From positions 4,651,001 to 4,715,000 of the forward strand of contig CM056559.1 in the NCBI GenBank assembly GCA_029721515.1: a stretch of 64,000 bases of DNA, read 5' to 3'. The position numbers and the translations under genes were made by a program. Positions 34,534 through 46,076 of this stretch are shown here, piece after piece (position 1 is the first letter of the stretch; each line of letters opens with the position of its first letter). The DNA comes from Synanceia verrucosa. Taxonomy: Eukaryota > Chordata > Actinopteri > Perciformes > Synanceiidae. A model generated the notes under the pieces. The model saw only the letters and a list, made by a program, of their open reading frames with translations, searched no databases and was not told where the DNA came from.

Positions 34534-34860
34534 CAGTGGTGTCATTAGGCCTATTTTAAGGGGGGGGGTGAAGCCCCTCAAAAATATTCTGAAACGTCTC
34601 TAAATAATTTGGTGTTGGTTTATGTAATTATTTATTTATTTTACAAAAAGTGCAGACAAATTCAATAAAATATACCAAAATATGAGTTTAAATAAATAAT
34701 CATATAACCTTGAATTATTCATAAATCTATTAAATACGTGTGCTAAAGTGCCCTCTTGATAGGCAAAAAACTGCTCTTTATTTTTGCTACTGCCCTTAAA
34801 AAGTCTTTGCATGTTACTGTATATACGCACATATATGAGGCATCATTCCTAATGATAATA
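34534..34860 (+). mobile_element. hAT-like MITE copy, diverged
   Basis: It starts CAGTGGTGTCATTAGG, a decayed form of the CAGGGGCGTC end, followed by GGGGGGGGGTGAAGCCCCTC. The inside matches 18,285-18,350, and it holds one copy of the AAAGTGCCCTCTTGATAGGC unit that is amplified at 18,370-18,738. Confidence 0.55.
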
Positions 34861-37199
34861 TAACTGTCATGGCCTAAATTTTAGTTGTCAGATAGTCTTA
34901 TTTCTGCATGCTGGTGCCATATTAGTGCAGTCATCAGTACAGTAAAGAAAGGTAAGGCTTCAGTGGTAATGTGTAACTCTACAGGAAAACAGGAGGAAGC
35001 TTTGAAAGTTTGACAGCCACAGGCAAAGTATTTTATGAATGAGAGAAGTTAGTCAGTGCTCATTTTCTCTCTTGACCTGAGGTCAAACTGAGTCCAAGTG
35101 TTGATTTGTTGCCATGTCGTCACCACCTCTGTACTCCTGGTGAGGAGAGGGAATGAGTGACCAAATAAACAAATGAATGGATGAAGCCCCCCCCCCATGG
35201 TAAAAAGTCAAGGACCTACAGTGTGTGTGAATGCAGAAATTCTTTCTTCAGCTCTTCAGTCCTATCAGGGAGCCCAGGGGCTTCATAAACAACAAGTCTA
35301 CAGCCAATGAACAAGCAAACGCTCAGACATGCCCCTTTCATGTTTGCTTTCTGTGCTCAGCTCTCACTTTCACCCACACATCTCAATATGTGGCTCTTCC
35401 TACGTGCATTTTTAACACATGAAGAAAACTGTTGTTTTCTGAGCAATGCCTTGGTTTAAGCTCTCGAGACCTCTCTTCCATGCTCAATGGGACTGTTGCT
35501 GTTTGACTGATCATAAATGCTAAGCACTAAATATACCAAATTAAGATTATGAAAGGATGAATCTAGGATTTGAGGATGATGAATTCATTTATTTGGGTGT
35601 TCACTGATTGTTCAGGTATAGTTTTGCTTTATAAAATCTATTAATAGTGACTGCTTTGCCCTGTGAAGCATCCTGTCCGTGCATGATTTATAACATGACA
35701 CTGCAAATTGGCTCCTAATAGATGATTTTCTATGTATGGTGCTGAATTAAAACTTGATTTTCTCGTGTAACGTGCTCCAGTAAATCATGGTGCTTCCCAG
35801 CTCTCCCCTTTGACTTGAAAGCATTCCTCAGCCCGGTGTTTTGAAGCCATAGCTCACGGCTTCGGTTCAGCTCGGGCCGGTGAAGTCAGCCATTCCTAGG
35901 CTGTTTCCTCGGGCTGGAACCCCATTTCACCTTGTTCCCTTACAGTGCCAATCACCGCTGCTCCCTCCAACCCAACCACCCTCTCCTCCCTCTTTTCTCC
36001 CCCGTCTCCTCCTCTTTCCATCTCCCAGTGAGTCCACATGCTCCCTGCTCTTCTGAATGGTTCAGTCACCGCTAACACTCCTGCAGCCCCCCAGGGAAAC
36101 ACAAGAGGAAGGGGTGGTGGTTGTGATGACATGCTTGCCTTTAGAAGGGGGTAGGCCTATGGGGACACCAGTAAGGGGCTGTCCAACCCTCTCTGCTCTA
36201 ACAGGAGCAATGCTCCTTGCCACTGTTGTGCCATGTTCTCTGTGACACAGACCACTGTTTTCCACCCAGCAGGTGAGTCTTGTTTTCTGTTTATGTGAAG
36301 AAACTAATGACAGCTTTCTTTGCTAATCCTCCTTGGGAGTGAGTGGAATCAGTTATACTATAGGTTGTTTTTGCATGAGACGACTTGTTCGGGACCTTTG
36401 AAAATTTTCCAATGCTGGATGCTTTTTTTTCTGCACTCTTCTCAATAAGTTGTGGTCTTGGCTTGCCATTTTCACTCTGTGACTTCTTCTCTCCATTTAA
36501 ATCTGTTCTGCATTCATTTGAGAAGAATGAGACTCTTTGCATGGTGTTTTAAAAGAGGGGTTTCTTGGAAGGAACCCTAATCACTTGTACACTCACTTCG
36601 CATTCACAATGAGGGTTTTTTTTTTACAGAAGCTGCTGTAGACCATTCACTTAATATACTTTATTTGTGTAGGATTTCTACAGTGTGTGTGTGTGTGTGT
36701 GTGTCTGCGTCTCAAGGTCATAGTAAAGGTTCTGCCAACTGCAGCTTTCTCACTGTAGCAGCAGAGAGACTTTTATAACTTAATATAATATATTGTTATA
36801 TCGAAAATACACTAGAAGAAATAAAAAACCCTCTGGGCTTCCATCTCTACCATCGAGTGTTTGCAGTTCAAACATGAGGGAAAACATGCAGATTGGACTG
36901 CAGGTCTTGTGCAGGTTTTATTTCCTGGTACATTTGCACTGTTTTCCCATCTTAAAATGTTTTCATGTTGCGGTTGAACAAGATAATCATCATCAGCAGC
37001 ATGATAATGCAATTGTTCGCTTTTCCGTGGGCACTTTGGATGTCTCGAACCTGGCCAAGGTGTGTTTTAAAGGGCTTAATGAAGGGGTGAGAGGGAAGTT
37101 AACCACAGTTGACCAGGGACATCTTCTGCCCTGATGAATGGTGTAACATGTAGTAAATCACTGACTGGGGAAGAGCAGTCGGATTCCTCCATGCGGTGA
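34861..37199. other. Intergenic upstream of the DLC-family gene
   Basis: No supported coding exon. A TG microsatellite lies at about 36,682-36,704. Frames of up to 113 codons here show no recognisable product. Confidence 0.5.
36682..36704 (+). repeat. TG microsatellite
   Basis: About 11 TG dinucleotides. Confidence 0.95.
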
Positions 37200-37330
37200 T
37201 GTCACCACGATCGTGTGTGAAACAGATCCAGACTTGAACAGCCCAGACTGAGCCAGATGTTGAATTTCACAGCGAACGTCTCACTGGATGACTCGCAGTC
37301 AGAGCTGTAGAGACTTTACATTAAACTCAG
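37200..37330 (+). promoter_or_regulatory. Probable 5' UTR exon of the DLC-family gene
   Basis: TAAACTCAG|GTAATG at 37,330 is a usable donor, and TTTTCTTTCAG at 37,463 is a strong acceptor just before the exon with the start codon. The 5' limit is not known. Confidence 0.4.
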
Positions 37331-37503
37331 GTAATGTATGGGGACTTTGATAATTACAGGGAACAATCGAAGAATTATGTGCAGTGCCTGTATTGTCTTT
37401 GGAAATAATCTCTGTGCTTGTTAGATGTGTTGCATGCCATTCACATGTGTTATTTTCTTTCAGGTCATCTGCTGTGTGGTTTGACTGAGCCTTTTGGAGA
37501 AAA

Positions 37504-37569
37504 ATGGCCACTCGATACATCAAGCACAAGTACCTGTGGATTTATGTTTTGAATTATGAGAAACTGTAG
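37504..37569 (+). promoter_or_regulatory. Upstream ORF, 21 codons
   Basis: ATG GCC ACT ... TAG sits within the same exon as the main start and ends 12 nt before it. The context AAAAATGG is good for initiation. It could reduce translation of the long isoform or require reinitiation. Confidence 0.6.
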
Positions 37570-37581
37570 AATAGAGCAATA

Positions 37582-38451
37582 ATGGAGATCCCAGCCGTGG
37601 TGACTTTGGAGGAACATCCGTGTTGGACAGCTACAGGATTACAAAAGCTCACCTTGTCAGACTGCTCTGCTCTGTCAGCTGACGGCTCAGATGGCTGCCT
37701 CCCTGAAGCACCACGCTCGCTGCTGGAGCTGGATGAAGACGAGCGGAGCGAGAGTTTTGTTAGTGTCAGTCGGAACAACATTGAATTTGCAGAAGCTATT
37801 TGCTTGCAGGAGCCTGAACAGTCAGTCATTTCCAGTGAAGCACCCCGGGACCCAAGTCAACTGACTTCAGATCAGCTTCATGAAGGAAGCATTGTGTCCA
37901 CGTTACCTTGGCCAAATAACTGCTGCTCGCTTCCCATCCCTGAAGACCAGTCAGACCAGGTGGTTCAGAGTCACACTGGTCAGACTGTAGACTTGAACTC
38001 AGAGTGTGTAAAAACAGACTTGACAATCTCAAATGGTCATCCCTTATTCCCTGAAGAGGACCCGTACCACATCCTTAATCTGGACCCCACTCCTACACTC
38101 ACTGTCCCTGTGACTGCTCCTCATTCTGCCTGGAGAGTCCGGCGTCTCCCACGCATCGTGAAGCACAAATCAAGCACCATCACCTTCTCACACTACACCT
38201 GTCCCTCCGGAATCGACGGCCATGCTTTCATCAATGAGAGCTCTGACGATGGAGAGTCTTCACTGGAGGAAGAGGAGGATGATGGTGACGATGATGATGA
38301 TGATGTGTTTCCAGAGCTGCCTCAGAGCAGAGAGCGTCATGTCAATCACAGACTTCGGGGCTCAGGAAAAGACAAACAGAGAAGGAGAGAAATCAACCAC
38401 ATGGCCAGAAACTGTGGTTATGAAGCAGAGGAGGAAACCAGCAGTAAGGAG
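37582..38451 (+). CDS. stard13: DLC-family RhoGAP (stard13-like), first coding exon of long isoform
   Basis: ATG at 37,582 opens 290 codons ending at a GTATGT donor after GAG (38,451), phase 0. The protein begins MEIPAVVTLEEHPC and is serine/acid-rich. A central segment has RVRRLPRIVKHKSSTITFS, and an acidic run (EEEEDDGDDDDDDVFPELP) lies near its end. No folded domain is expected in this part of DLC proteins. The assignment rests on the following exon, which is clearly DLC-like. stard13 is preferred over dlc1 because brca2 and n4bp2l2 are neighbours of STARD13 on human 13q13. Which teleost duplicate (a or b) cannot be told. The C-terminal SAM, RhoGAP and START domains lie beyond the window. 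Confidence 0.75.
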
Positions 38452-38978
38452 GTATGTTGCTATTACTTTCAAATCATCCATCATTGTTCAGTGTTGCGTT
38501 GTTCTAATAACACCACTAAATATTTATTCTTATTTTTTTTTTAAAAAAAGTATATATACACTATAAAATAAATACGCACAAAATAAGACAGTACACATCT
38601 ATCAATAAATTATGCCATATTTTTATATGGTGCATCTTACAATGTGTTACATAATGCAGATACATTATTTAGAGCTACATTTGTGAACCCTTAAATACTC
38701 AACTTTATTTATAAAGCACCTCAAAAAACAACCACAGCTGAAAACAATGTGTTGTATGCAAACAACTATAAAAACAGTAAAGAATATATAGACAGAATAT
38801 ATAAGCATACAGGAAAATAATAATAGCGACTTCAGTAATTCAGATGTGATGTAATTGATATTTGGTAACAAATATCCCAAATTCAAGTAGAAACTGAATC
38901 AGTCAAAGGCACTGAAAACCTGTGTATAGTGAAAAACTCAACAATGGACTCATAGTGGCATTATTTAGAGCCCGTATT

Positions 38979-39455
38979 CAGGGGCGTGTCAAGGGGGGGG
39001 GGGTGGCATCTGCCATTTGATAGAAATTTGATTGGCCACCCCAGGTGCCACCTTGCATGATGGACTATCAGATCATCCGACGTGACTTGACTTGGGGTTA
39101 AGAAGAAGACGATACTAATTCCAAAGAGCAGCAAATGCGACATGATTTGTAAAGTCAACCGTTTGAAGTTATCTATTTACTTATTTAGATCGATTTATAT
39201 TATGATTTAAATAAAAAATAAAAGAATAAGGCTTTGTATTACATTACACTAGTATCATCCCATTCTGTTGTGTCATAATTACAAGTTTTATTTATACTTT
39301 AATTTATACTAACGTTTAAGATTTAAAATAGTTTTAGTAGTCAAATTAATCATAAAAGACAAAAAAAATTATGAAGCGATGCTATGTTGATGGACCTCCT
39401 TCCCTCCCACATGACTTAGTGTCCCACTTGCAAAAATAGTCTGGACACGCCCCTG
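38979..39455 (+). mobile_element. hAT-type MITE with intact 8-bp target duplication
   Basis: Starts CAGGGGCGTGTC and ends GACACGCCCCTG, perfect inverted ends. It is flanked by CCCGTATT at 38971-38978 and again at 39456-39463. The 8-bp target duplication is the hAT hallmark. 477 bp, no transposase. Confidence 0.9.
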
Positions 39456-42400
39456 CCCGTATTCACCAGCTTCTAGCAGCTGACATCATCACACTGTGAG
39501 ATAAGATAATACATAGCTGGTATGAGTATGTAGGACTGCACATATGGAAGCTGGAATGTAAACAGCTCCTGCTTTCCCTCCATATTCTAAAGAGGCAGCA
39601 GCGTTTTGACAGCTAGGGCTTCATATTAGCACTGAACGAGTGTTAGCTTTCCATTACTGAACAGCTCTCTTTAGCTTTAACAAGTCAAGGCACATTTCAC
39701 GCAACCTCAAGCCTGACCTCAGTTGTAACCATCCTGTAACCCCTAATCTCTGCTTTTATTGCCCTTTTAAAGCCTCATATGAACATTCATACATTTTCCA
39801 ATCCCTTGGGGGGGATTGTTTTCAGGGAACAACCAGTGACACACGTCTGTCATTCTTTTCTAAACAGTCTGCAGATAATAGTGCTCATGTAAACAGGACA
39901 GGACATATGGTAGATTGTGATGTGGGCATCACTATAGAAAGGTCTTCAATTCCATTCAATGGGCTGGAAAGAAATATTGAAATTTTGAGTCTCTCAGCTT
40001 AAAGGCACACATAACTAAGAAATAAAAATAAGATATAAATATTAAAAAAACACCCGTATTTGCAGAGGAGATGTAATATTTACAGCAACAATGTAATACT
40101 TTAAGTGAAACAAGCTATTTTCTCACTTTGTACACTCATAAACATAGATGTTTGATAGATTATAGCTCGTGCAATCAGTGCACACATTAGAGATATCTTA
40201 ACTGAACTGAAATAATTATTTAATTAAGCCAAATTTTGGGTGATTTTTTTTTAAAGAAAATGTGTAGGAAAAAAACAAAGTATAATATCCATCTTGAATG
40301 GGAGTCTTTTGCATAAAAATAACACTTGAACAGCATAACACCCCCGCAATGTTTGTAAAACTTCACAAAAAAACAAATTTACATGAATTATACATGCATG
40401 TTTCATCATTAAAATCCAAAGTATGAGAGAGTAAAATCTATGGACATCAGTAATGATTTTATCAGATTCTTCAGTTTTAGTTGTGTTAGTGGGGGAAAGT
40501 TGGTGGAATTGCACCTAGATGCAGTTGTTAATATCAGCCACATGAGGGCACTGTATGCATAGTGTTTCTGCTGCATGTGTGTCATCTCATGACTCTCACC
40601 TACGTCCATCATTTAGCTCAACTGGGACTAAAAGCCTCTAGATATTTCTTCACCCACCCCTCCTTCTCTGCAGACATGGCTGTGGTTTTATTCAGTTTGT
40701 GTTTTGCATCAGATGATATTAAGAGAGTAATTTATTCCTCCACAGAGCCAGGTAGCCAGTGCCCTTTCGCATGACCGGCTGCTACATTTGGATACCTCCA
40801 TGGTGATCTCTGGCACTCTCTGTGGGTGGCGTAGACTAGGCACCGAGCCCAGAGCTCACACACTCAACTCCTCATTTCCATGTCAAAGCCGCTGTGTTGG
40901 GGTTCACAATGTGGCCAATTTGCGCTGATAAAGTTATAGGCAGCTCACATTTTGTTGTCCCCAGAAAATAACATTAATGCATTTATCTAAGGGATTGACT
41001 CATACCAGCTCAGTTGCCATGGTGTGAGGACTTCACACAATTGCCGGGGCCGGATCGAGGGGAAAGGCATGAAGAGATGAATCAAGGGTAGTGTCTCACT
41101 TGAGCGTCAAGCCCTCTCTGGAATTTGTCTCATTCTAAGCAGAAGTGTCCACATTCCTAAACAGCACCTTGTGGGGATGTCACTGAAAAGAGACAGTGTG
41201 AATGTGTTCCACATTTGGCTCCAGCATGGGCCAGAATGAGGCTTCTGTTTCATGCATTAGTGTTTGTCCAGCTCCAGGGGTTAATTAGAAGTCCAGCTCA
41301 CAAGATCTTCAGCTTCTTTCATTTCCTTTTCTCATTCAAAACAAATTTTCAGTCAGTTGGCTTATTTCATAGTTTTTTTTTTGTTCATTGACCTGTCAGC
41401 AAAATTGGCACTTTCCATCATAACTGCTTCAAGTCTGTACATAATATCCATAGACTCACTTTCAAACCGTTTTTAGTTGGAGGAATGTACACCCACTGAG
41501 ACATGAGGGTTTATTCATAACTCATATATCACACACATGTTCTCGCTCCTTTTGATTTGGTGCTTAAAGGGTATCTTCACTACTTTTCAACCTGGACCCT
41601 CTTTTCCCACATTTTAGTGTCTACCCCAGGCGATTGCATTCCAGTCTATTTAGCAGATGCTGTCTGCAGCACCCTCCTTCAGTACTGGACCAATTAAAAA
41701 AAAAGACACAAAAAAGACATGGGGGAAAATATACTCTGGGTTGAAAAATATGGAAAATACCTTAAATTAATTCACTAAATTATCTGTCTATATTGATCTC
41801 AGGATTATAAAGAGGAACAGCCATGCTGTATGTACCTGGTCACAGGTCAGTTGGTAAATTAATGTCAAACCATAAACCATAACCGACCATGTCACTGTCA
41901 AGTTAAAAAGATTTTTGTAATTCATAGAAATATATCTAAGTACAATATAGAAAGTCTTCAAGTCACACACATGTCCAGGTTTATGACACATTTATGTCTC
42001 TGATATCTTGTCTTTAATCTGCGACGACGCTGTGATGCTCCCTGGAGAATATCTTGGAAAGCTGGAAACAGAAACTGTTAAAAGTGTGTAAAAGGATTTT
42101 CCATGAATCAGAGTTAATTTCTTTGAACTTGTGTTGTATTTTAAGGCTTAGAGAGTGAGAGTGGATTGGATGTTCACAATTTATTGATCAGTCTGGAAGT
42201 ATGTGGAAGCCGTTTATTTGTTGAGCAGACACAGAGGAGTGAGCTGTCTAAACATACTGATCCCATGTCAAACCTCTTATATTCCTCGGTCAGCATCATG
42301 CTGAGGCAAACATAGACAAGCATTTCTTCCTCTCAGTGACCCCAGGTGACCCCTCAGGCCTCAGAGGTCAGCAGGGAATTGACCAGATTTAGGTCATTCC

Positions 42401-44171
42401 TGAGGGATTGAGTGAAAAAAGGCACTTTCTCCCCAGTGGTCAGTCAGCTGACGCTGGGTGGTCAGCAGGGTAAATGGTCCGTCTGGTGTCTGGTCCCTTA
42501 ATTCCTCACCTTTTAGGCAGAATGCAGCACAATATAATCTTGTCAGTTCCTTCATGTGAAATGTTTTTTATGATGTATGTATGTGACAAAAATGTGAACA
42601 GTGGAAGTAAACTGTCTTTGGATTGCAAAGTGATTACAAACACTCTCAAAATAGGCCACAAGTTTGGCCTTTCTCGCTTCTCTTTTTACTTCACCCACAG
42701 TGAATCAGTGAAAATACTAAAACAAGAGTCATACTTGTTTCAAAAAGTTGATCAAAGCCCCTCTGACAGGAGACTGTGGGGGTTTCCCATCATCACATTT
42801 ATTGACGAGTCCCTTCAATGAAATTATTGTGCACTGAGAGGCCTGACATGGTCTGTTATATATGGAATAAGGTTGATTATTCACTTATGTTGTACATAAG
42901 ATGTCTTGGATTTTCCACTTGGTTGTTTTTCTCCTGATGTTCTTATCCTTATTTTTAAATAAGCTCTTCTTGTAATGCTGCACTATCCACTTTGCTGCTG
43001 TTTTCCCTGCTTGTGGGACTAATAAAGGATTGTTTTATCTTATATCTGCTCATAACTAAATGCTGAATTGGGGAACTTGCAGCAAAACATTACAGCTTTT
43101 TAACTTCTTGGATGGGCAGAGGATGAGTCCTCTGTGGGCTGTGTAGGCCTCCTCCTATTACTGGTATACAGACTTCCTGCAGCAACCATATTCCAGTAAA
43201 GTCTTCCTAGGAAATACATGATGTTACTACTACTGTGTCAAAATCTTTGGAACGATCCACAAGAGAAATTCCCACTCCGTAATGGTTCTGGGATTTCACT
43301 CACTGGGCTTCTTGAAAATGGTCCACAGTGGTGCAGCACGTGACCCTCTGCAGGATTAACCATGTTAATTTATGCTTTGGTGGCTGAGGTGTATCCTGCT
43401 GATTTATGGGGCTGGACCTCCAGCTCCTCAGACACAGCTCCTGTCTATTTATATACATGGTGTGTCTGGGGAGCAGTGAAAGCTGCTGCAGGGAATTCCA
43501 TCATGCTCTGTATGGCACACATGTCTGCAGCCTCCTCCTTTGCTCTTTCACCCTGAGACACAGTAGAGGAGATCACATTTCCATGTGTGGCAGCAGTGAA
43601 CTCCAAACATGTAGCATCTGCAATTTACAAGATACTTTTTTGGGGTTTGCTTGTAACTCTTTTAGAGTTTTGAGGTGGTGTGTTGAATGGACAGATGCTC
43701 TCACCTTTCCCAAAGCTCTCATGTGTTAAATAAGTCTGTCAGGCAGGATGACAGGTCATTAGTGGACTAACTAATGAGCCTGATTTTACCCCTGATTTCA
43801 ATTATTTTACTGTGGGTTTGCAAGTCCGATTGAGAAATTCATTTTGTGATTTTGATGAGGTTTAACTGAAGCGTGTAATTAAGATACCAAGCAATTATGA
43901 TGAAGTGTCAGCAGCACGACTTGACATTAACTGCAAATGAAGGCCTGAAATCTGTGTATAGTGCAATGAGTGTGTGTAGCCGACTTGAAAAAATATTAGC
44001 ATAACGTATGTAGTTTACGTGATTAAATGAGGAAGATCTTTTTTCTTTAATCATTACAGTGAGTTGAACTTTCCATAATTCAAAATGCAGGTTTGGAGAG
44101 AAATCTGAAAATGTGAATGAAGCAGCCAAATCCAGATAAACTGAGATGCAACATAAAAAATATTATTTTAA

Positions 44172-44578
44172 CTCATTGAGTGCCAGCCATTTTATAAAAC
44201 AGAAAGTGCCTTTTGCCAGTGTTTTTTGCCCATTTTGAGTCATATTTCAAGACCCACAGAATATTTTGTACTATGTCTCTGAATAGTTCAAAAGAAAGAA
44301 GAGACTCTCATGACATCATGACATCATGAAAAAAAACTTTCCATTCTTGTTTTATCAGAGGTAGAGGCCAGTTTCACCAAAATCACCAGTTGTTGTCCAA
44401 AGTCCGTACGTTTTCCTCTCTAATTGTGATCATCTCCACTTCCTGCTTTGATCTCTGTGGTGTATACTGTCTCTTTATGCTCCAACTACATCTCCCAGAA
44501 GCCCCAAATTTACTCACAGGCTGCAGAAAACCATGATCAGTGACTTGCTGCCGAAAAACTACTTTAACGTTGAAAGAG
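44172..44578 (+). mobile_element. TTAA-flanked MITE, copy 3
   Basis: TTAA at 44168-44171 and 44579-44582. Starts CTCATTGAGTGCCAGCC; the right part is shortened and ends GTTGAAAGAG. Confidence 0.8.
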
Positions 44579-44712
44579 TTAAAATGTCATTATAAACAAT
44601 ATTTTCTAAATGATACTCAAATTCACATTTTGCATCACACCCTGAGAATCAGGGTGAACTAGTGAATCAACATCGGCTCAGTTTTGATTTGTCATCACTG
44701 ATTTTCATGCAG

Positions 44713-44856
44713 GAGTCTCGGCAGGTCAAGTCTACCTGGTCCGAGTCAATGAGCCAGCTCTTGAGGAAATTGGACCAGCTTAATGTAGACATCGAGGAAG
44801 CTCTGAGTGCAAACTCCTCCCCCTCGGACACGCCCTGCACCACCCGCAAGAAACAG
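44713..44856 (+). CDS. stard13: DLC-family exon with the conserved LDQL-IEEALS motif
   Basis: Follows ATTTTCATGCAG and ends before GTGAGA; 144 nt, phase 0 at both ends. It encodes SQLLRKLDQLNVDIEEALSA then NSSPSDTPCTTRKKQ, matching human DLC1 long isoform (KLDQLDQDIENALS, SSPSGTPTN). In human this segment lies shortly before the SAM domain. It fixes the identity of the gene as a DLC-family member. Confidence 0.85.
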
Positions 44857-45929
44857 GTGAGAATGACCAAACCACCTGATTTAGTTAACACAACACCTTC
44901 TGAAGGTTATGACCTTTAAACACAAAAATGAACTGCAGCATGCCGACTGCAGCACCTAATGTTATGTGCCCTGTCACGGTTGGTACTGTACACATTCCTG
45001 TGAATCATACACTGCATACTTGGTCATGCTTGCGAACTTGGCTAAATCAATTTACTTTGCTCTGTGGGGAGAAAATCCAGATGGATTATTCGGACCTGTG
45101 AGCAACAGGTGTTCATCGGAATTTAACGTCCAGCTGACTTTTTAAAAGTCTTCAGATTCAAACAGGCTCTCTGAAATCAAGCAGAGGTAACCCATAAAAC
45201 CAGTGTGTGAAAGTTGGTCTCCTGTAAGTCGTAACTGTGTCTCACTTGTGACATATGGTCTGTCTGACACTATGGGCCTTGTCATGGCCATCTTATAGTG
45301 TCCTCCTTGACTTGAGTCAGTTTTATGATGTAGGTCTGCAGCTCTCAGATGTGATCCTGCAGTGTACAGTGCTTTAGTCGGGTCACAATGTTGCACCAGG
45401 AACAGACAGCTATTGTGCAGTCGAGGTTGTGACTGGGACCAAGCAAAAGGGCTCCTCTCATGGTGGCATGTTTCATGAAATATCCCACTAGAGTTAGCAT
45501 TTGGGAACAAAAGTGCTCTTTCGGGGTCCATACGTTTGCATCGCACAGAGGAGCTATTGTATTGAAGGGAGTTTGTATGATTTGGTCCATTAGGAATGGT
45601 TGAGAGAGGCTCACATGCCTCCCAGGCATCTGCATAACCATCCCAGGCATTCACTATTACTTGCTTTAACTAATGACTGGCGACTGGGCAAGACAAGACA
45701 TCTTGACTGGGATATTTGACAAGGTCATAATCTCTGTCCTCTCAAAAGAAGATCGGCACATACAGGCTCTTTTGTGCGCCTCCATCGAGCTGAATTGAAA
45801 GTGAAGATTTCACTTCCCTGGCAGTTGACCTCAGCCTCTTGTTTTCTTTTCCTCTGGCCACCGTTGAGACATCCCGTCCCAGTCTGTTCAGCCAGACCGG
45901 ATTTGATTGTTGTTGTGATGTTGTTGCAG

Positions 45930-46076
45930 TGCGGTGCTGTTTCAAAGTCCACGTTAAACGAAGTCCTGAATGACCGGGTTCTCCAAAGACCAGAAAGAGA
46001 GGGATGTCTGAACCAGGACAGGTTTTGTGGTCCTTACAGTGCCTCAGAAGGAACAAGAGCAACAACCAAGAAGATG
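45930..46076 (+). CDS. stard13: Candidate DLC-family exon
   Basis: TTGTTGCAG|TGCGGT opens a 147-nt segment, 49 codons without a stop in the required phase 0, ending at AAGATG|GTAAGT. It encodes CGAVSKSTLNEVLNDRVLQR and continues to ATTKKM. I do not recognise the sequence itself; splice sites and phase support it. It could be alternative. Confidence 0.55.

Larger units (their letters stand above)
38452..44712. other. DLC-family gene intron
   Basis: About 6.3 kb with no supported coding exon. It contains a hAT-type MITE (38,979-39,455) and a TTAA-flanked MITE (44,172-44,578). Confidence 0.6.

Noticed and set aside
45142..45654. 170-codon open frame on the minus strand in the DLC-family intron
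   Set aside because: A frame of this length is expected about once by chance in 64 kb. It shows no family resemblance, splice support or codon pattern.
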